A stretch of DNA of 64,000 nucleotides from Wallemia ichthyophaga EXF-994 (GCF_000400465.1 NW_008806282.1:186001-250000); one strand, 5' to 3'. Positions 43,507-58,392 are shown, numbered from the stretch's first letter. Made by a program: numbers and translations. Notes: generated by a model not told the origin, from the sequence alone.

Positions 43507-45836
43507 TTACCAGTCCATTTTCTTTGCTGTGGATTTCGGTGGGTTGAAAGTTCTCCCAGCGTATTCTTGACCATCTAACCAGGGCCAGGTGTCCGATCTA
43601 CGCTTTTCAAACTGAACAATATCACTTTCTTTCTGTAATGTTAATCCGATATCATCTAAACCATTAAGAAGACAGTGTCGACGGAAGTCATCGACGTCGA
43701 ATGATAATTCTTGGCCGTTGTGTCTTCTCACCACCTTCCTCTCGAGGTCGACCTCTACCTCTTTCATAGCCTTTGCATCGTTAGAGAGGTTGATAACATC
43801 TTGCTGTGGTAATATAACTGGTAACATGCCGTTCTTGAAAGTGTTGTTAAAGAAAATATCAGCAAAGGATGTCGAAATGATACATTTGATGCCTTGGTCC
43901 AATAGAGCCCATGGAGCGTGTTCTCTAGACGAGCCACAGCCAAAGTTACCACCGACGTTGACAAGAATATTTGCCTTGTTCCATGGCTCGTTGTTGAGGA
44001 CAAAGTTTGGATCAGGTTCACCTGTTTGTTGGTTGTATCTCATCCCGTAGAACGCAGCACTACCTAAGCCGGTACGCTTGATAGTCTTTAAGAATTGCTT
44101 TGGTATAATCATATCCGTGTCAATGTTTGGCAAGTCCAACGCAGCTGCGATGCCCGACAACTTGATAAATTTACTCATTCCAGCTGGTGATGACTTTCTG
44201 TTGGTTTGTTGAACAGCTGAAGGTGGACCATCAGTTTCCGGTGGACCAGTTGGAACAGCCTTTGGAATTTTAATGGTGGATTGATTTGAAGTGTAATCCT
44301 TAGGGTCTAAAATTTTCAATGCAGGCTCGTCAGTCGAAGTAGCTGATGGTAATGATGAGCTTAATGTTCTGACATCGGTGAGTTTACCGGTGATTGCAGC
44401 AGCAGCAGCCATAGCAGGAGAACACAAGTGAGTTCTACCACCTGCACCTTGTCTACCTTCAAAGTTTCTGTTGGAAGTAGAAGCGCATCTCTCTTGTGGA
44501 GCCAGTTGATCGGGGTTCATTCCCAAACACATCGAGCAACCAGCTTCTCTCCAGTCGAAACCAGCTGCTATCAAGATTCTATCGATACCTTCAGCTTCAG
44601 CTTGTCTTTTGACGTTTCCAGAACCTGGTACAATCATTGCAAGTTTAACATTGTTTGAAACTTTTCTACCTCTTGCAATTGCAGCAGTGGCTCTTAAATC
44701 CTCGATACGTGAGTTTGTGCATGAACCGATGAAAACTTTGTCGACAGAGATATCAGTCATTTGTATACCAGGTTCTAAGCCCATGTAATCTAATGAGCGT
44801 TGACAACCTTGTCTCTTTGGACCTTCAGGAAGAGACATAGGATCAGGTACCTTTTCAGTAATTGGGACGACATCTTGTGGGGAAGTACCCCAGGAAACGG
44901 TTGGAGCGATATCGCTAGAATCAATATTGACCTCAATATCATAGGATGATTCAGGATCTGAGTTGAGAGTTTGCCAGTATTTGATAGCTTTATCCCACTC
45001 ATCACCTTTTGGAGCAAGTGGTCTAGACATAAGGTAATCGTAAGTAACTTGATCAGGAGCAATCATACCAGCTCTTGCACCACCCTCGATGGCCATGTTA
45101 CAAATGGACATTCTCGCTTCCATTGAAAGAGAGCGGATGGTAGAACCGCAGAACTCAATGACGCAACCAGTACCACCGGCAGTACCAATGATACCAATGA
45201 CATGTAAGACTAAATCTTTCGAAGTAACGCCCTCGCCTAGAGGGCCTTCGACGGATATTTTCATGTTTTTAGATTTTGAGGAGAGGATTGTTTGAGTTGC
45301 GAGAACATGTTCGACTTCGGAGGTACCGATACCGAAAGCAAGGGCACCGAAGGCACCATGAGTTGAAGTGTGAGAGTCACCACAAACAACGGTAGTACCA
45401 GGAAGAGTAAAGCCCTGTTCAGGACCAATGATATGAACAATACCTTGTCTTGAATCGTCCATACCAAAGTACGTCAAGCCAAACTCTTTGATATTGTCTT
45501 CAAGAGTAGAACATTGAGTACGTGAATCTTGTTCAGTGATAAAAGAGGAAATTGATTTGAAGTTGTTCCTTGTTGAAGTAGGTATATTGTGATCGACAGT
45601 GGCAAGAGTACAGTCAGGTCTTCTAACTTTTCTGCCTGCATTTCTTAACCCTTCAAAGGCTTGAGGGGAAGTAACTTCATGGACCAAATGACGATCAATG
45701 AAGATGATGTTTGTGCCATTATCTTGGTTAACGATGTGATCGTCGAATACCTGTAACATTTGTGTTAGTTGTAATGAATATTTAATAAATAACATACCTT
45801 TTCATATAAAGTGCGTGGTTTTGTGCTATTTACCAT
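43507..45836 (-). CDS. leu1: 3-isopropylmalate dehydratase (Leu1), fused large and small subunits
   Basis: Exons 45798-45836 and 43507-45750 give 760 residues (yeast 779). The aconitase-type large domain has [34 protein letters not shown] and the iron-sulfur cysteines of SCTNS and [10 protein letters not shown] linker leads to the small-subunit swivel domain with [15 protein letters not shown]. It isomerises 2- to 3-isopropylmalate in leucine synthesis using a 4Fe-4S cluster. The short first exon (13 codons) ends at a GTATGT donor, a different type from most introns here. Confidence 0.97.
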
Positions 45837-46249
45837 GATTGTTGTGAGCAAGAAGAGGCGGCCATTCAACCAATCAGGAATAGTCAGTTTGAAATACAAA
45901 TAAAGATAAGTGAATATCGATTAAACTCATCCATATCAGTTTGATAGTGTTTATTTAGTTCTTCCGATTAGTTTATCGGATTTCGGCCTATGCGATTACA
46001 AGTCCGATTTACAGATAAGTTTGAAGGCACTCAACTAGTTACAAAAATAAAAACACTTAAAACTATTGAAATGCTGAATCTATTAAGCAATAGATTAAAA
46101 TTGAGGAATCTACTCAAATGTTTACAAGGGTTTAACATAAGACACGTATTTTAGATAATATACGCAATACTCACTGAAATTACTTGGTTCGTTAAAAATT
46201 TACACATACAATTATCAATTTGATAGAAATCCTTTTCAGGTAAACAGCA
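45837..46249. other. Divergent promoter region between Leu1 and eIF2A
   Basis: About 410 bp, very AT-rich, between divergent start codons. It contains a CCG-N10-CGG inverted repeat (45964-45979) and otherwise no obvious motif. Confidence 0.5.
45964..45979. promoter_or_regulatory. CCG-N10-CGG inverted repeat, possible zinc-cluster factor site
   Basis: CCGAT TAGTTT ATCGG is a palindrome with 5-bp arms whose outer triplets CCG and CGG are 10 bp apart, the format bound by Put3-class zinc-cluster dimers. It lies 128 bp upstream of the Leu1 start. The spacing differs from the N4 of yeast Leu3 sites. Function is a guess. Confidence 0.3.
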
Positions 46250-47998
46250 ATGCAACTCGAATACGGATGTGAGTTGAATATTGACAGGTTTACCAATTAA
46301 ATAACAATCTCAAGTAAGAAGCCTAAAGGACTTGAAATTAATAAAGAATTTCACAAATTTATTTGATTTGTGAGTGTTACGAGGTGTAGCTGGCATCTGG
46401 CATCTCAAGTAACACTCAATAGACCTGCAGAAGTGAAGATATTCAAATACTCAAATTGCGGTCAATACTTAGCATATGCTCTATCTGATAGTGTTATAAT
46501 CGCAAACTCTGCCGGTAGCACTCTATCACAGTTGAATATCAAGCAATGTCAAGATTTACAATTCAGCTGTAAATCAACTTACTTACAGACTTGGACTAGA
46601 TCCGTTAGACTCGATAATCAAGATTTCAGTGAAAATGTTGAAATTTGGTCGTTGGACGGCACAAAACAATTCTCAACAACAGTAAAGCAAATAGAGAACT
46701 GGACGTTGAATTTCACTTCAGATGATAAATACGCTGTGAAGCAACAATCCAATGAAATCCTAGTTTACGATACTGCAAACTGGTCGAAAGGATTCACCAA
46801 CAAATTAAAGGTCGATGGTATGATCACTTATTCTCTCTCACCTGGTCAGAATCCACACTTGGCTACTTTCATAGCAGAGAAGAAAGGTGCTCCTGCTTCA
46901 CTGAGATTATACTCCTTGGTTGGTCTATCAAACAGCTCAAAGCCAGTATCACAAAAGACCTTCTTCAAAGCAGACAGAGTCATGATGAAGTGGAATGACA
47001 TTGGTACAACCCTTTTATTCCAAACTCAAACAGATTTTGACAAAACCAACAAAAATTACTACGGTGAATCCAACTTATACTTATTATCAACGATCGGTGG
47101 GGGTTACGACGCGAGGATTACTCTCGACAAACCAGGTCCTATCCATGACTTCAACTGGTCACCAAACAGCAAAGAATTCATCGTCATCTACGGTTATATG
47201 CCTGCAAAGGCAACTCTTTTTGACCAAAGAGGTAATCCAACCTTTGATTTCGGTACAAATCCTAGAAACTTCACCTTGTTCAACCCACAAGCTAGATTTA
47301 TCCTCATTGCAGGTTTCGGTAACTTGGCTGGTCAAGTTGATATTTGGGATAGAAAATCACTTAAGAAAGTTTGTCAAATCGATTGCTCAAACACGTCACA
47401 CTGTGAATGGTCACCTGATGGAAGATTCATCCTCACAGCAACCTGTTCACCTAGATTAAGAGTCGACAATGGTGTAAAGGTCTGGCACTTGACTGGTAAA
47501 CTGATTGACATAAAACCAATTGAAGAATTATATCAAGTGCATTGGAGACCTCAAGATGTAAGCAACTTCCCAGACTTTAAATCAGAGATTGAACCACCAC
47601 CAACACCAAACCAATCCGTTATCCAATATCAAAACCCATCTGACAGCAAACCAAAAGTCACTGGCGCATACAAACCTCCTCACGCTAGAGGAACACCATC
47701 ATCATCTGGAACTTCTACGCCTAAAAGTAAACAGATTCCAGGCGCGCCTTCACCAAAACCTCCACCTCAACGCAAGCAAAAAGATAATGCATCACAAGCA
47801 TCACAAGCATCAGCATCAGCACAAAATGATCAACTCACTCCAGTGGATAAAAAGGTTCGCAATCTCACAAAGAAACTTAAAGCTATTGAAGAACTCAAAG
47901 ATAAGCAAAACAAGGGTGAAAAATTAGAAAAAACTCAATTGGCTAAATTAGACAGTGAAGAGGAGATCACTAAGGAAATTGCACAACTCAAAATGTGA
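46250..47998 (+). CDS. Eukaryotic translation initiation factor eIF2A
   Basis: Exons 46250-46268, 46315-46369 and 46423-47998 give 549 residues. The long frame from 46370 has no ATG near its start. Two 5' exons joined by GTGAGT introns (46 and 53 nt) supply an ATG and an N-terminus that aligns with eIF2A. The beta-propeller shows VYDTANWSKG, YGESNLYLLSTIGGGYD, VIYGYMPAKATLFD, PTFDFGTNPRNFTLF, ILTATCSPRLRVDNGVKVWH and, near the end, VRNLTKKLKAIEELKDKQ. eIF2A delivers Met-tRNA in GTP-independent initiation and aids non-AUG starts. The first two exons are less certain than the rest. Confidence 0.92.
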
Positions 47999-48070
47999 AA
48001 AACCTTGTTTAGCGTGAAGTTTGAAACAAAATTATATTCATTTTTATTACTTCAGATAAAGCTAACGATA

Positions 48071-50449
<2,379 letters not shown>

Positions 50450-50507
50450 GTTGGCTGTTGGCTGTTCGATGTCACGTTGAAAGAGGTTATTTACTGTATT
50501 CTTTAAT

Positions 50508-52114
50508 TTATAATACAAAGCACGATGGTTTCCAGTCTGATCCTCTCACTGGCGTTGGCTTGAAGCTATAGCTTGGTTTATTAGCCAGTCCATTACCCAG
50601 TGCATCCCTTGAAATTGAAGAAGGTACACCGCCAATATCTTGTGCTTCTTTGACCATATCTAAGCAGTATTGGTCTATTGGTAGGTTGTTCAGATGTCTT
50701 CCAAACGGCTCGCTCACTGTCATGTTTCATCTTTAGCTTGTCTTCTCCACCGAATAATAACACCCACGCTGTGATGATATTGCATCTATCCCACAAAAGA
50801 AAAACGCCACTATTCCTGTAATCGGTATTGCCATCCATCCCAAACTACTAACCAGCTGCGGTGGTATTGCCAGTAAATACAGCCCAAGCACTTGATTGAG
50901 GTGAATGCTTAGGATTAATGGAATTGGGGCTGTTTCTGTCATCAGATTATAATAAAATTGTTTTCAAAACCTACTATCTCTGATCTTCTCCGCCTCAGTT
51001 AGCCAACTAGTCATTTCTTTGACATATCCTGTTAAATTGACGTATAGCGCTGTGTCAATATGTGTCTTTGTTTGATCTTTGGCCTTCTCAGGTCTGTTAT
51101 TGTAAAATCCGTTGAGGTAAACTTGAAGCAAGCGTAAAACTGATAGGGGAATGTTACGAGGTCTTGAATTGCTCAATACGGATTGAGGTACACTAAGCAA
51201 CTCATCATTTTCCTTGTCATTGAGCTGTTGATGCTGCTTTTCGACTTCATTAGTTGCATTGCTTGCTGGTTGCTGCCTGTTGATCGATGAGTCAGGCACA
51301 TCTGAGTCGACATTCTTAACGGTAGTTGATGGCTTTTCTTCATTCAATTCCTTATTCTTGTCATTCTCTTGTGAACTTTGCAAAGAGGATGTTCGCGACG
51401 GTGGTTGTGATGGATCTGGTGATGTTGATTCAAACCTCACCCTGCTGGGAAACGTCTTTTTCAAACTGGCCAGATAGCCTTTAGGGAGTAACACCTGTAG
51501 ATCAAGTTCATCTAAGCCTTTGTTTTGGTTCTCTCGAAGATGATACCTGGCTGCGTGTGAGAAATATGTCTCGGCATGGATAAACCCACTTTAAAGCGAC
51601 AGGGAAGGCTAGAATTAATCCAACAAACTCCTCTATAGCCTTTTCATTCTCAAAATGGCTATTTACCTCCAAAACGGAGGAAGACAATCTCATAAATGAT
51701 CTAACAGTTGACTGTATGTTTGACCAGAGATTTCTGCCTTCTTGCCACCTATAAATGGCTTGAGCTTTTCGGAATATTGTGCACATTCGACCCACCGCTG
51801 TATAGAAGATGACGCCCGCATTGATACTAGCAAGCCTATCACTGGGGTGATTGAGTGACGGCGGATGCAGAAACGACAGCAACTAACCAATCGATACCAT
51901 CATGGTTAGGCTTCTCGATGCCTTGCATATCCCTTTCATCACCTCTTTATCGCCCCACGTTTGGATAATTGCCGCCCACACAGCGAAGAAGACTACTCGA
52001 CGGAGTGTGCTCGGCCTTATGAAACTACAAATCAGAATACACCGACAACACATTCGAATCGACTGACCATACTGATTTACCGAATTCGAGAGATATGGGC
52101 AGGAAGCTCGTCAT
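50508..52114 (-). CDS. Bestrophin-like/UPF0187 membrane protein (putative anion channel)
   Basis: Seven exons: 52068-52114, 51888-52024, 51796-51841, 51590-51748, 50975-51546, 50768-50929 and 50508-50716, giving 443 residues. Splicing yields family motifs: GLLVSMRASSSIQRWQEGRN and LWSNIQS, LAFPVALKYHLRENQ, TPIPLILSIHLNQVLGLYLL, LGWMAIPITGIVAFFFCGI and SEPFGRHLNNLPIDQYC. Bestrophins are pentameric chloride channels; fungal UPF0187 members are mitochondrial or plasma-membrane proteins of uncertain role. A polar Ser/Gln-rich insert (about residues 165-235) is unusual. Three of the introns have GTGGGT donors. Confidence 0.85.
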
Positions 52115-52167
52115 ATCGTGGTTGATTACGAGCAAGATGATAAATTAAATTACAATACGTGAGATAT

Positions 52168-53122
52168 TCATGACATTTCAGTATCCTGTGTATTAACGTT
52201 ATTGCTGCCTGGCTTCTTCATAAAATCATCCAATTCCTGTTTTCTCTATGAGCCTGTCTTCTCTACGCCAATGCCGATTGGTTACTCACTTTATCGAGGG
52301 AGTCGCTATCTTTTGGAGCTGGCTTTGATTTAATGTTTGCAGGTTTTGTTTGCTTACGCGGGCGAGAAGATTGCTTTGATCTGGTTTAGATAAGTCAGTG
52401 GTTCTTTACACGACTATGACTAGCCCAACCAACCTTGGACCAGATGGCGGCGGGTCTGAGTGCACCTTTGCGCCTAGTCTGCTTAACAATGAGCTACCAG
52501 TAGCACCAGAGCGTGAAGGTGGGTCTACTGTGAAATATCCATATGGTTCAACTCTAATCTCTTGATCTGATCATTTGTCAGCTTCAGTAGCAAGCTAAAG
52601 TACGCGTGAGCTAACCCTTTGCTGTCTTTCCATCAAACATGTCGATCGCCCTGTCGGCATCAATTGATTTCTCAAACGCTACAACTGCTTCACCAGTACT
52701 TCTGCCGCTCTTATCATACTTGACTACCAACTTAGTCAATTGGAATCCATTGAATATATTCTGATTGTGTTACTGTAAGCTTCCTTTGGTCGATTAGGCA
52801 GCTAAGGTACTAACAGCCAGCATTTCCTCGTTTATTTCATAATGAAGATTGCTCAGCTTGACCTGATTCTCTTTCTCACCATCCGGTGGCTGACGCGGTT
52901 CTCTTGGTCGATTCGACGTTGGCCTCCTAGTGAACGAGCTTGTCGATGAGCGCTAATTTGATGTTAGATGAGCACCTTTAATTCTATCATACTCTTTACA
53001 TATTCAATTGGCTTCGATTCCCCGCGCTGCTTCCGGAATCCACCTCGACGTCTACCAGAACTGCCACGCTTATTATCAACTTTTGAGCTCTTTTTTTGCT
53101 TGACGATATCATCCAAGCTCAT
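52168..53122 (-). CDS. ALYREF/Yra1-type mRNA export adaptor
   Basis: Six exons: 53000-53122, 52815-52952, 52616-52760, 52434-52566, 52290-52380 and 52168-52245, giving 235 residues. It begins MSLDDIVKQKKSS, the UAP56-binding motif, followed by Arg/Gly-rich sequence. An RRM with VKLSNLHYEINEEML, LVVKYDKSGRSTGEAVVAFE and ADRAIDMFDGKTA comes next. The C-terminus is RKQELDDFMKK, the second UAP56-binding motif. Yra1/ALYREF couples splicing and 3' processing to nuclear export. Yeast YRA1 itself controls its level through an intron; here five short introns are present. Confidence 0.9.
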
Positions 53123-53262
53123 GTCAATATCCCTTTACACTTTTATCAGTTCTTGTTCGCGCTTCCATCGGCCTATCTCACATAGTCGCCATCCCGTGAT
53201 GAAGGTATTTAACAGGTCTGAGAACATAAAGTGTTTTATTATATATTGTTTTATATTTTCGC

Positions 53263-55571
53263 TCATCTAATCAGGAATGATTGCAAGAATGCCTGCTTGC
53301 ACTTAGTAATCTATAATTATCGAAACGTTTACTCACAACTACAGCCATCCCGCTTACCAGCCAGAATGTAAACTTATATCCACCAATGTCAGTTGCTAGA
53401 AATGTCTTCCATAGATATCCTCCAAATATTGGTCCCAAGAATCTAGATAAACTGACCGCTGACTGACCGTAACTATTCGTTAGTCCAGATATTTCCGGGG
53501 GTGACATGACGTTAATTAGGATAGTAATGCTAGTATACGCTGCCGTCGTCGCTGCGTATCTTATTGCATTAAGTATCGCCAATCCTGTCATCACTAACAC
53601 ATCAGACGATGATTCAGGTCGAACTAACTTTCTTGCAAACGGCACTAATCCATAAGTGAGAATGTAAATCACTGATGAAATCCTGAACATCTGCAAATGA
53701 CTCAAATTGCCATTTGGTGGTCCTATTTTACCATATAGATAGAACTGGTAAAACATACTGAACCCTGCCATCATGGCGATGAGCGACGAAAAGTGAGATG
53801 GTGTCAATGACAACCCGCCGCTGGTATACTCTGTTAATAGGAATGTTGTAAAGAGTTGGTCGAATGTGGTATTATGCAATGCAAGGAAGGCGTACTGACT
53901 CAGTACAATTTTTATCATGACAGACATTTCCACTGGCTTCCTTTCAGTGATAAGAGGTTGATTTTGTTCAGGTATAGCTCTTAATCTCCTATTAGCGCCT
54001 TCTAGATCATCAAATTGATCATCCAACCCAACCCAACTCTTCTGGGAGGTAAGTCCGACATTATCCAGAATCGATTTCGGTCTGGCAGCTTTATTATCAA
54101 CCAGGTGATTACGCGGAACTGAGCCCAACAAAGCGAGGTTTTCTTCACCTAGTCTGTCACCTCTATCTGCAATTGAACTTGGTCTGCTAAACCCAAGTCC
54201 TGCGCTGTCTCTGAAGCTGTTCCTGAAACCGATAGATGGTGAAGGTCGGATTGAAGCACTGCTAGATAGCTCTTCAATATCTCTTTCAGAGTGGTTATTA
54301 AAATCCGTCGTTTCATTGTCAAAATCACGATTCTCATCATGGTTTTCTTCACGGTTTTCATCTTCGTTGTCTTCGTAATGCGATGCAAATCCACTGTGTT
54401 CTTCTTCAATAGCCACATTATCACCTTCCTCCTCTTGATTCAAACGCTCAACCTCCCTAGTTAAGGCTGTCTGAACCCACAAGTCAGTGATAGATACGAC
54501 ATTCTCCTCCTGAGCCCTGAGCAGTCTTTGCGCAAATGACATTCTTTGATTGGGTTGTGATTGTGATAAAGCTTCATCATTATTATCATTGCCAAAAACA
54601 GTGGATGTACGTCTAGAATGTGAACGGATGTCATGAAGTGGCGAAGTTGGCCTTTCATAGCGTACTTGACCGCTAAAAGCCCTTTTGATAAAGTCTATAG
54701 CGCATTTTTTAAATGAATTAGCGTCCTCAGGTAATCTTATCGACGTGAAAAGCGGTCCGGCGTCTCTGCTGACGAACGCTGTGAGTGTGCTACCAAAGAC
54801 CAAGATACTAGCGGCTACAAAGCAAGGCAAAGCGTAAGGGTATTTTGCAAAAAACTTATGTTTCTCCTCGGGGAATAGAAAGGGATATCTGACGGTGGGA
54901 CTTTCAAAGAGCCCTCCGATTATCGGACCGAAGATCGAACCAGCACCCCAGCTGAATGATAAAATAGCATATGCTCTGGCTTCATTGGTACTGTCTGTTA
55001 TGTCTTTGACGGCGGATCTAGACACACCAATGGCACCACTGAAGAGTCCTTGTAGTAGCCTAACGCAGATAGCTTCACCAAGAGAGCGGCAAGTGCCAAA
55101 CAGACTGGTGGCTATGGCATTACCAAATAAGCTAATAAAGAGGGTGATTCTGCGTCCATAACGATCTGCGATGTTTGACCACATCAGTGCCGTTATAAAT
55201 TGAGACAAGAAGAAAGCTGCACCAAGTATACCCGTATAATATCCTACCAAGCTTTCATCGTTATGAGTAATAGCAAACTTGGATACCATTATGAATATGA
55301 AAGGTGCTGCCACGGATGCAGATAAGAATTCACTAAGCATGGAGAAGGATAAAAGAGATATCGGGAGCTTTGGAAGAGGATTACTTGGTTCTACTTTTGT
55401 CTTGATGGGCACTCCCTGGCTAAATATCGTAGACTCTCCCAGTCTGCGTCCAAGTGGCATACTAGTCGGACGCGTAGAGCTCGTACCAAGCAATGCCGAT
55501 TGGGTTCCTGATCTACTTCTAAATAGCCTTCTCCTCCTCACTGTAGGTGTCGTCGTGTCATGGTGCTCCAT
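53263..55571 (-). CDS. Major facilitator superfamily transporter with large acidic central loop
   Basis: Exons 53337-55571 and 53263-53292 give 754 residues. The N-terminal 60 residues are basic and hydrophilic. Six helices follow with the MFS signature ADRYGRRITLF, and a second helical block starts near residue 545 (MSVMIKIVLSQYAFLAL). Between them lies a ~250-residue loop rich in Glu/Asp/Asn (EDNEDENREENHDENRD). It resembles fungal ZIFL/YCR023C-type transporters. The substrate is unknown. The small last exon depends on a GTGAGT donor near the end of the main frame; two acceptors three bases apart (CAAG, CAAGCAG) are possible. Confidence 0.8.
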
Positions 55572-56055
55572 CTCGTAAATGAGCGTCAGAGAGAAAGCAA
55601 CGGCGAAATTGGACAAGACGTCATAACAGGAATTATAATTTTTTAACTCGCTAGCAGAACTAAAAGTGGCGTGTTTCGTGTTCGTTGTTTTAATTGTGGG
55701 TCTTCACGCCCGGGATTAGTCAACCCACTCGGGAGCTGTTACAGTGGATATATCCTGTGGAGTGGATGGGCAGCCTATCCAGTAAATAGCCTCCAGCCAA
55801 ACCATCAAACCAAATTATTATGATTTCTCATTTCTTCGCGGTTCGCCGTCTTATGGACCATCGAGGTTATCGCTGTAAATGATCTGCGGCAATTCTAGTA
55901 AGCTTTATATTCATTCCAGCACCTCTCTGGTCTTCGAATAATATCTGGTACTCGACTTTCAAGTCTTCTTTAAGCGATACTCCGCGTAAGGCTGCAGTGT
56001 TTCACTCCTGCATAAGCCTCTCTGACCTCAACCCCCAAGACCTGGCAGTCCGCAG
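55572..56055. other. Divergent intergenic region between MFS transporter and DUF1769 genes
   Basis: About 480 bp between divergent starts. It includes a weakly palindromic tract near 55735-55785 (GGATATATCCTGTGGAGTGGAT) and pyrimidine-rich sequence before the DUF1769 start. No gene is seen. Confidence 0.5.
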
Positions 56056-56940
56056 ATGGCGATTAAACTTAAGATATTAGCAGGAAGTACCATAGATGAT
56101 TGTGAAGCTGTAGACTACCAAGGTGGAAAGCCTGTCGATGTGAACAACCCGCATTTCACTGGACAGGTTGCAGTACTGTTGAAGAACGACGAGCAGTCAC
56201 ATCCGTATTTCAACGATGAGTCCAACAAAGGTATCACATGGTCAATACAGCTGTGCGGTGTCTTGCACGACGACGATGTGGATTGTGACAATCTCGTCTT
56301 CGGTAATCAATTTTCACACCCGATTCGGCAGCATTTGCCATGGGGAAGTGCAATGGCTGTGAAGTTTATTAAATACCTCGATCCAACACTCACAGAGGAT
56401 TTGCAGTCCGATACGCCCTGGGCATTTAGCCCTCTGTGTAGCACTGTCGAGAGATTGAACGTATCGGACAATTCAGACACGAGTAAGATGAAGAATGAAC
56501 AAGACTTGATTATAGAAGAAGACATAAGCTGTCTGATTCACAAAGATGAAACTAGTAAGCCTAAATGTGGTAATGCTAGTGCTCGCAAAAAATGGTTCAA
56601 GAGTGAAAGCCGAAGGAAAGGCCTCAACTTGTCCAAAAAAAGAGTTGCTTTTGATTTCGCTAAAGGATTCATCAATTTCTCAACTCTGTGGGTGCATCTT
56701 CATCTTTAATTTCAAAGACATGCTGATTAGTGCACAAGATCGCTCTCATTTCCCGAAATTGGCCTGAACATAGGTTTGCTTAAACACTGGGATGGTCAAC
56801 CCGTTAGGTTCTATCTACGCAACAGGAACACTGGCGTCGATTACGCGGTGATCCAGTTCATTATCGAAGATGTAGGCCAGGATGCACCAGCACAAACGAA
56901 ACAATTGGCAGAGGAGAAAAATATCGGCACTGATAATTGA
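56056..56940 (+). CDS. DUF1769-family protein
   Basis: Exons 56056-56687 and 56739-56940 give 277 residues. It begins with the beta-strand pattern of the family (LKILAGSTIDDCEAV). Then come GITWSIQLCG, DNLVFGNQFSHPIRQHLPWG, KFIKYLDPTLTEDLQSDTPW followed by AFSPL, and, after the splice, LLKHWDGQPVRFYLRNR. The 51-nt intron has a GTGGGT donor and an acceptor at GTGCACAAG, the only one that keeps the frame to WDGQPVRF. Members occur widely in fungi. The function is not established as far as I know. Confidence 0.85.
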
Positions 56941-57048
56941 TAAATCTGAATCAAAATATCCAGCAAAACGTTTCCATCTAAGCGCATAAAGTTCATGTAT
57001 CCCATTAACGAAGTTTAATCTAATCCATTTATGTTTGTCTGTATTACG

Positions 57049-58218
57049 TTATCTACTCACCACACCAAAATTTTCAAGATTTCCACTTGAAACCTCCTTC
57101 AAAGTTGGTCTAGGTCCTTTGATTGCGCAGGTGGAGGATTTGTCTTTGGATGTGAGACTATTGTGTACTTCCTTCTCATGTTCATTGAGTGAGCAAATGC
57201 AAGTACCGCCAAACTCAGAAGGCAGATTCTCATCTACTGCCAGCTCCTTCAACGCGTCCTGGTAACCTGTCCCGTGTATCGACACCTTGGAAGCGGTAGC
57301 TTGGTCCATCATTGCCTTTACTACCTTCCAGATAGTGCTAAAGCCAGCTGGAGCATTGATAATAACAATTGGTCCGCTCAATTCGGGGTAGTTGTCCTGT
57401 AAGATCTGTATGATAGACTGAATCCTCCCTCTGATTTTCCAAAACTGGTAGTAGGCGATACCTTTCACGTCCATAACGTTGACTGTCTGAGACACGTGAA
57501 TGCCGCGTGCCTCTTTGCACGCTCTGAAGGTATCTTTTGACAATCTCTCGTTGGAAATGACTTGATTGAGAGTGAATCTTTCAGGCGATATTTTGGTGAA
57601 GAGAGCTGATGCATCAAGCCTCCCAAACTGCTGGTAGTAAATAGGTCTTCCGAGCTGTATAGTGTGAGCCGAAAGACATCTTGAATCATAGTGTAATCAC
57701 CTTATCTGTTTTGTGAAAGAACTGGATCCTGTGAGTAAGTAAAGCACTTCGAATCTAACATCATACCTGGGGATACCACCTAAGCGTTCGCGTTCGCGTC
57801 AGCAACGTCTTTCGACTTCATCTGCCCACATACTCATCTAAAGCACCCTTTTCCTCTTTTGTGAGCTCGAACGTCTCCGTGAGCTCGTCGATATTGAAAT
57901 CCTTTCTCCACTTGAGATAATCACTATCATCAATCAATTACAGTCCCTAATGACTAAAGTACCCACCTAAACATCTTCTCTGTTTCATCCAAGTCCCATT
58001 TACGAGCTTGAAGAAAGCGACTTATGCTGTTAGATGGAGAATTATATGTACTCATCAACCCACACGAATTCATTGTCGTCGTGTGTCAAGGTGCCGTCAC
58101 TCCATTGAGACGATTTGGCGTCTTCAGGGATTCTATCTTTGAATTGACTGAGTAGCCTGATCTGCTCATCATTTATATCGTACGATGTCGTGTTAACATT
58201 TGGAGCATTGTCGGTCAT
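57049..58218 (-). CDS. Sec14-like CRAL-TRIO phosphatidylinositol transfer protein (middle exon unresolved)
   Basis: Exons seen: 58064-58218, 57963-58020, 57830-57910, a stretch around 57701-57779 and 57049-57654. The product shows the CRAL-TRIO N-domain (FVRFLQARKWDLDETEKMF, WRKDFNIDEL) and the lipid-binding domain (FFHKTDKLGRPIYYQQFGRL, NVMDVKGIAYYQFWKI, IVIINAPAGFSTIWKVVKAM, LPSEFGGTCIC). The joint between LDEY (57830) and FFHKTDK (57721) is unclear. A 13-nt piece at 57767-57779 reads W-Y-P-Q, as the family expects, but its phase is off by one with every donor I tried. Sec14 proteins exchange phosphatidylinositol and phosphatidylcholine at the Golgi. Confidence 0.75.
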
Positions 58219-58392
58219 ACTATCAAACCAAGATGATCGATTAAGCGGATGAAGATATAAATATTATTATTTTAGCATTCTTTACAGTACATTGTCTACT
58301 TCTATAGGTTGTGACAGGAGATATTCCATTGTAAATCCGTTTTCTTCGCATCTGCTTCGAGTCAGTTGGTTCCTCCTCTTGGCGCTCTAAAC

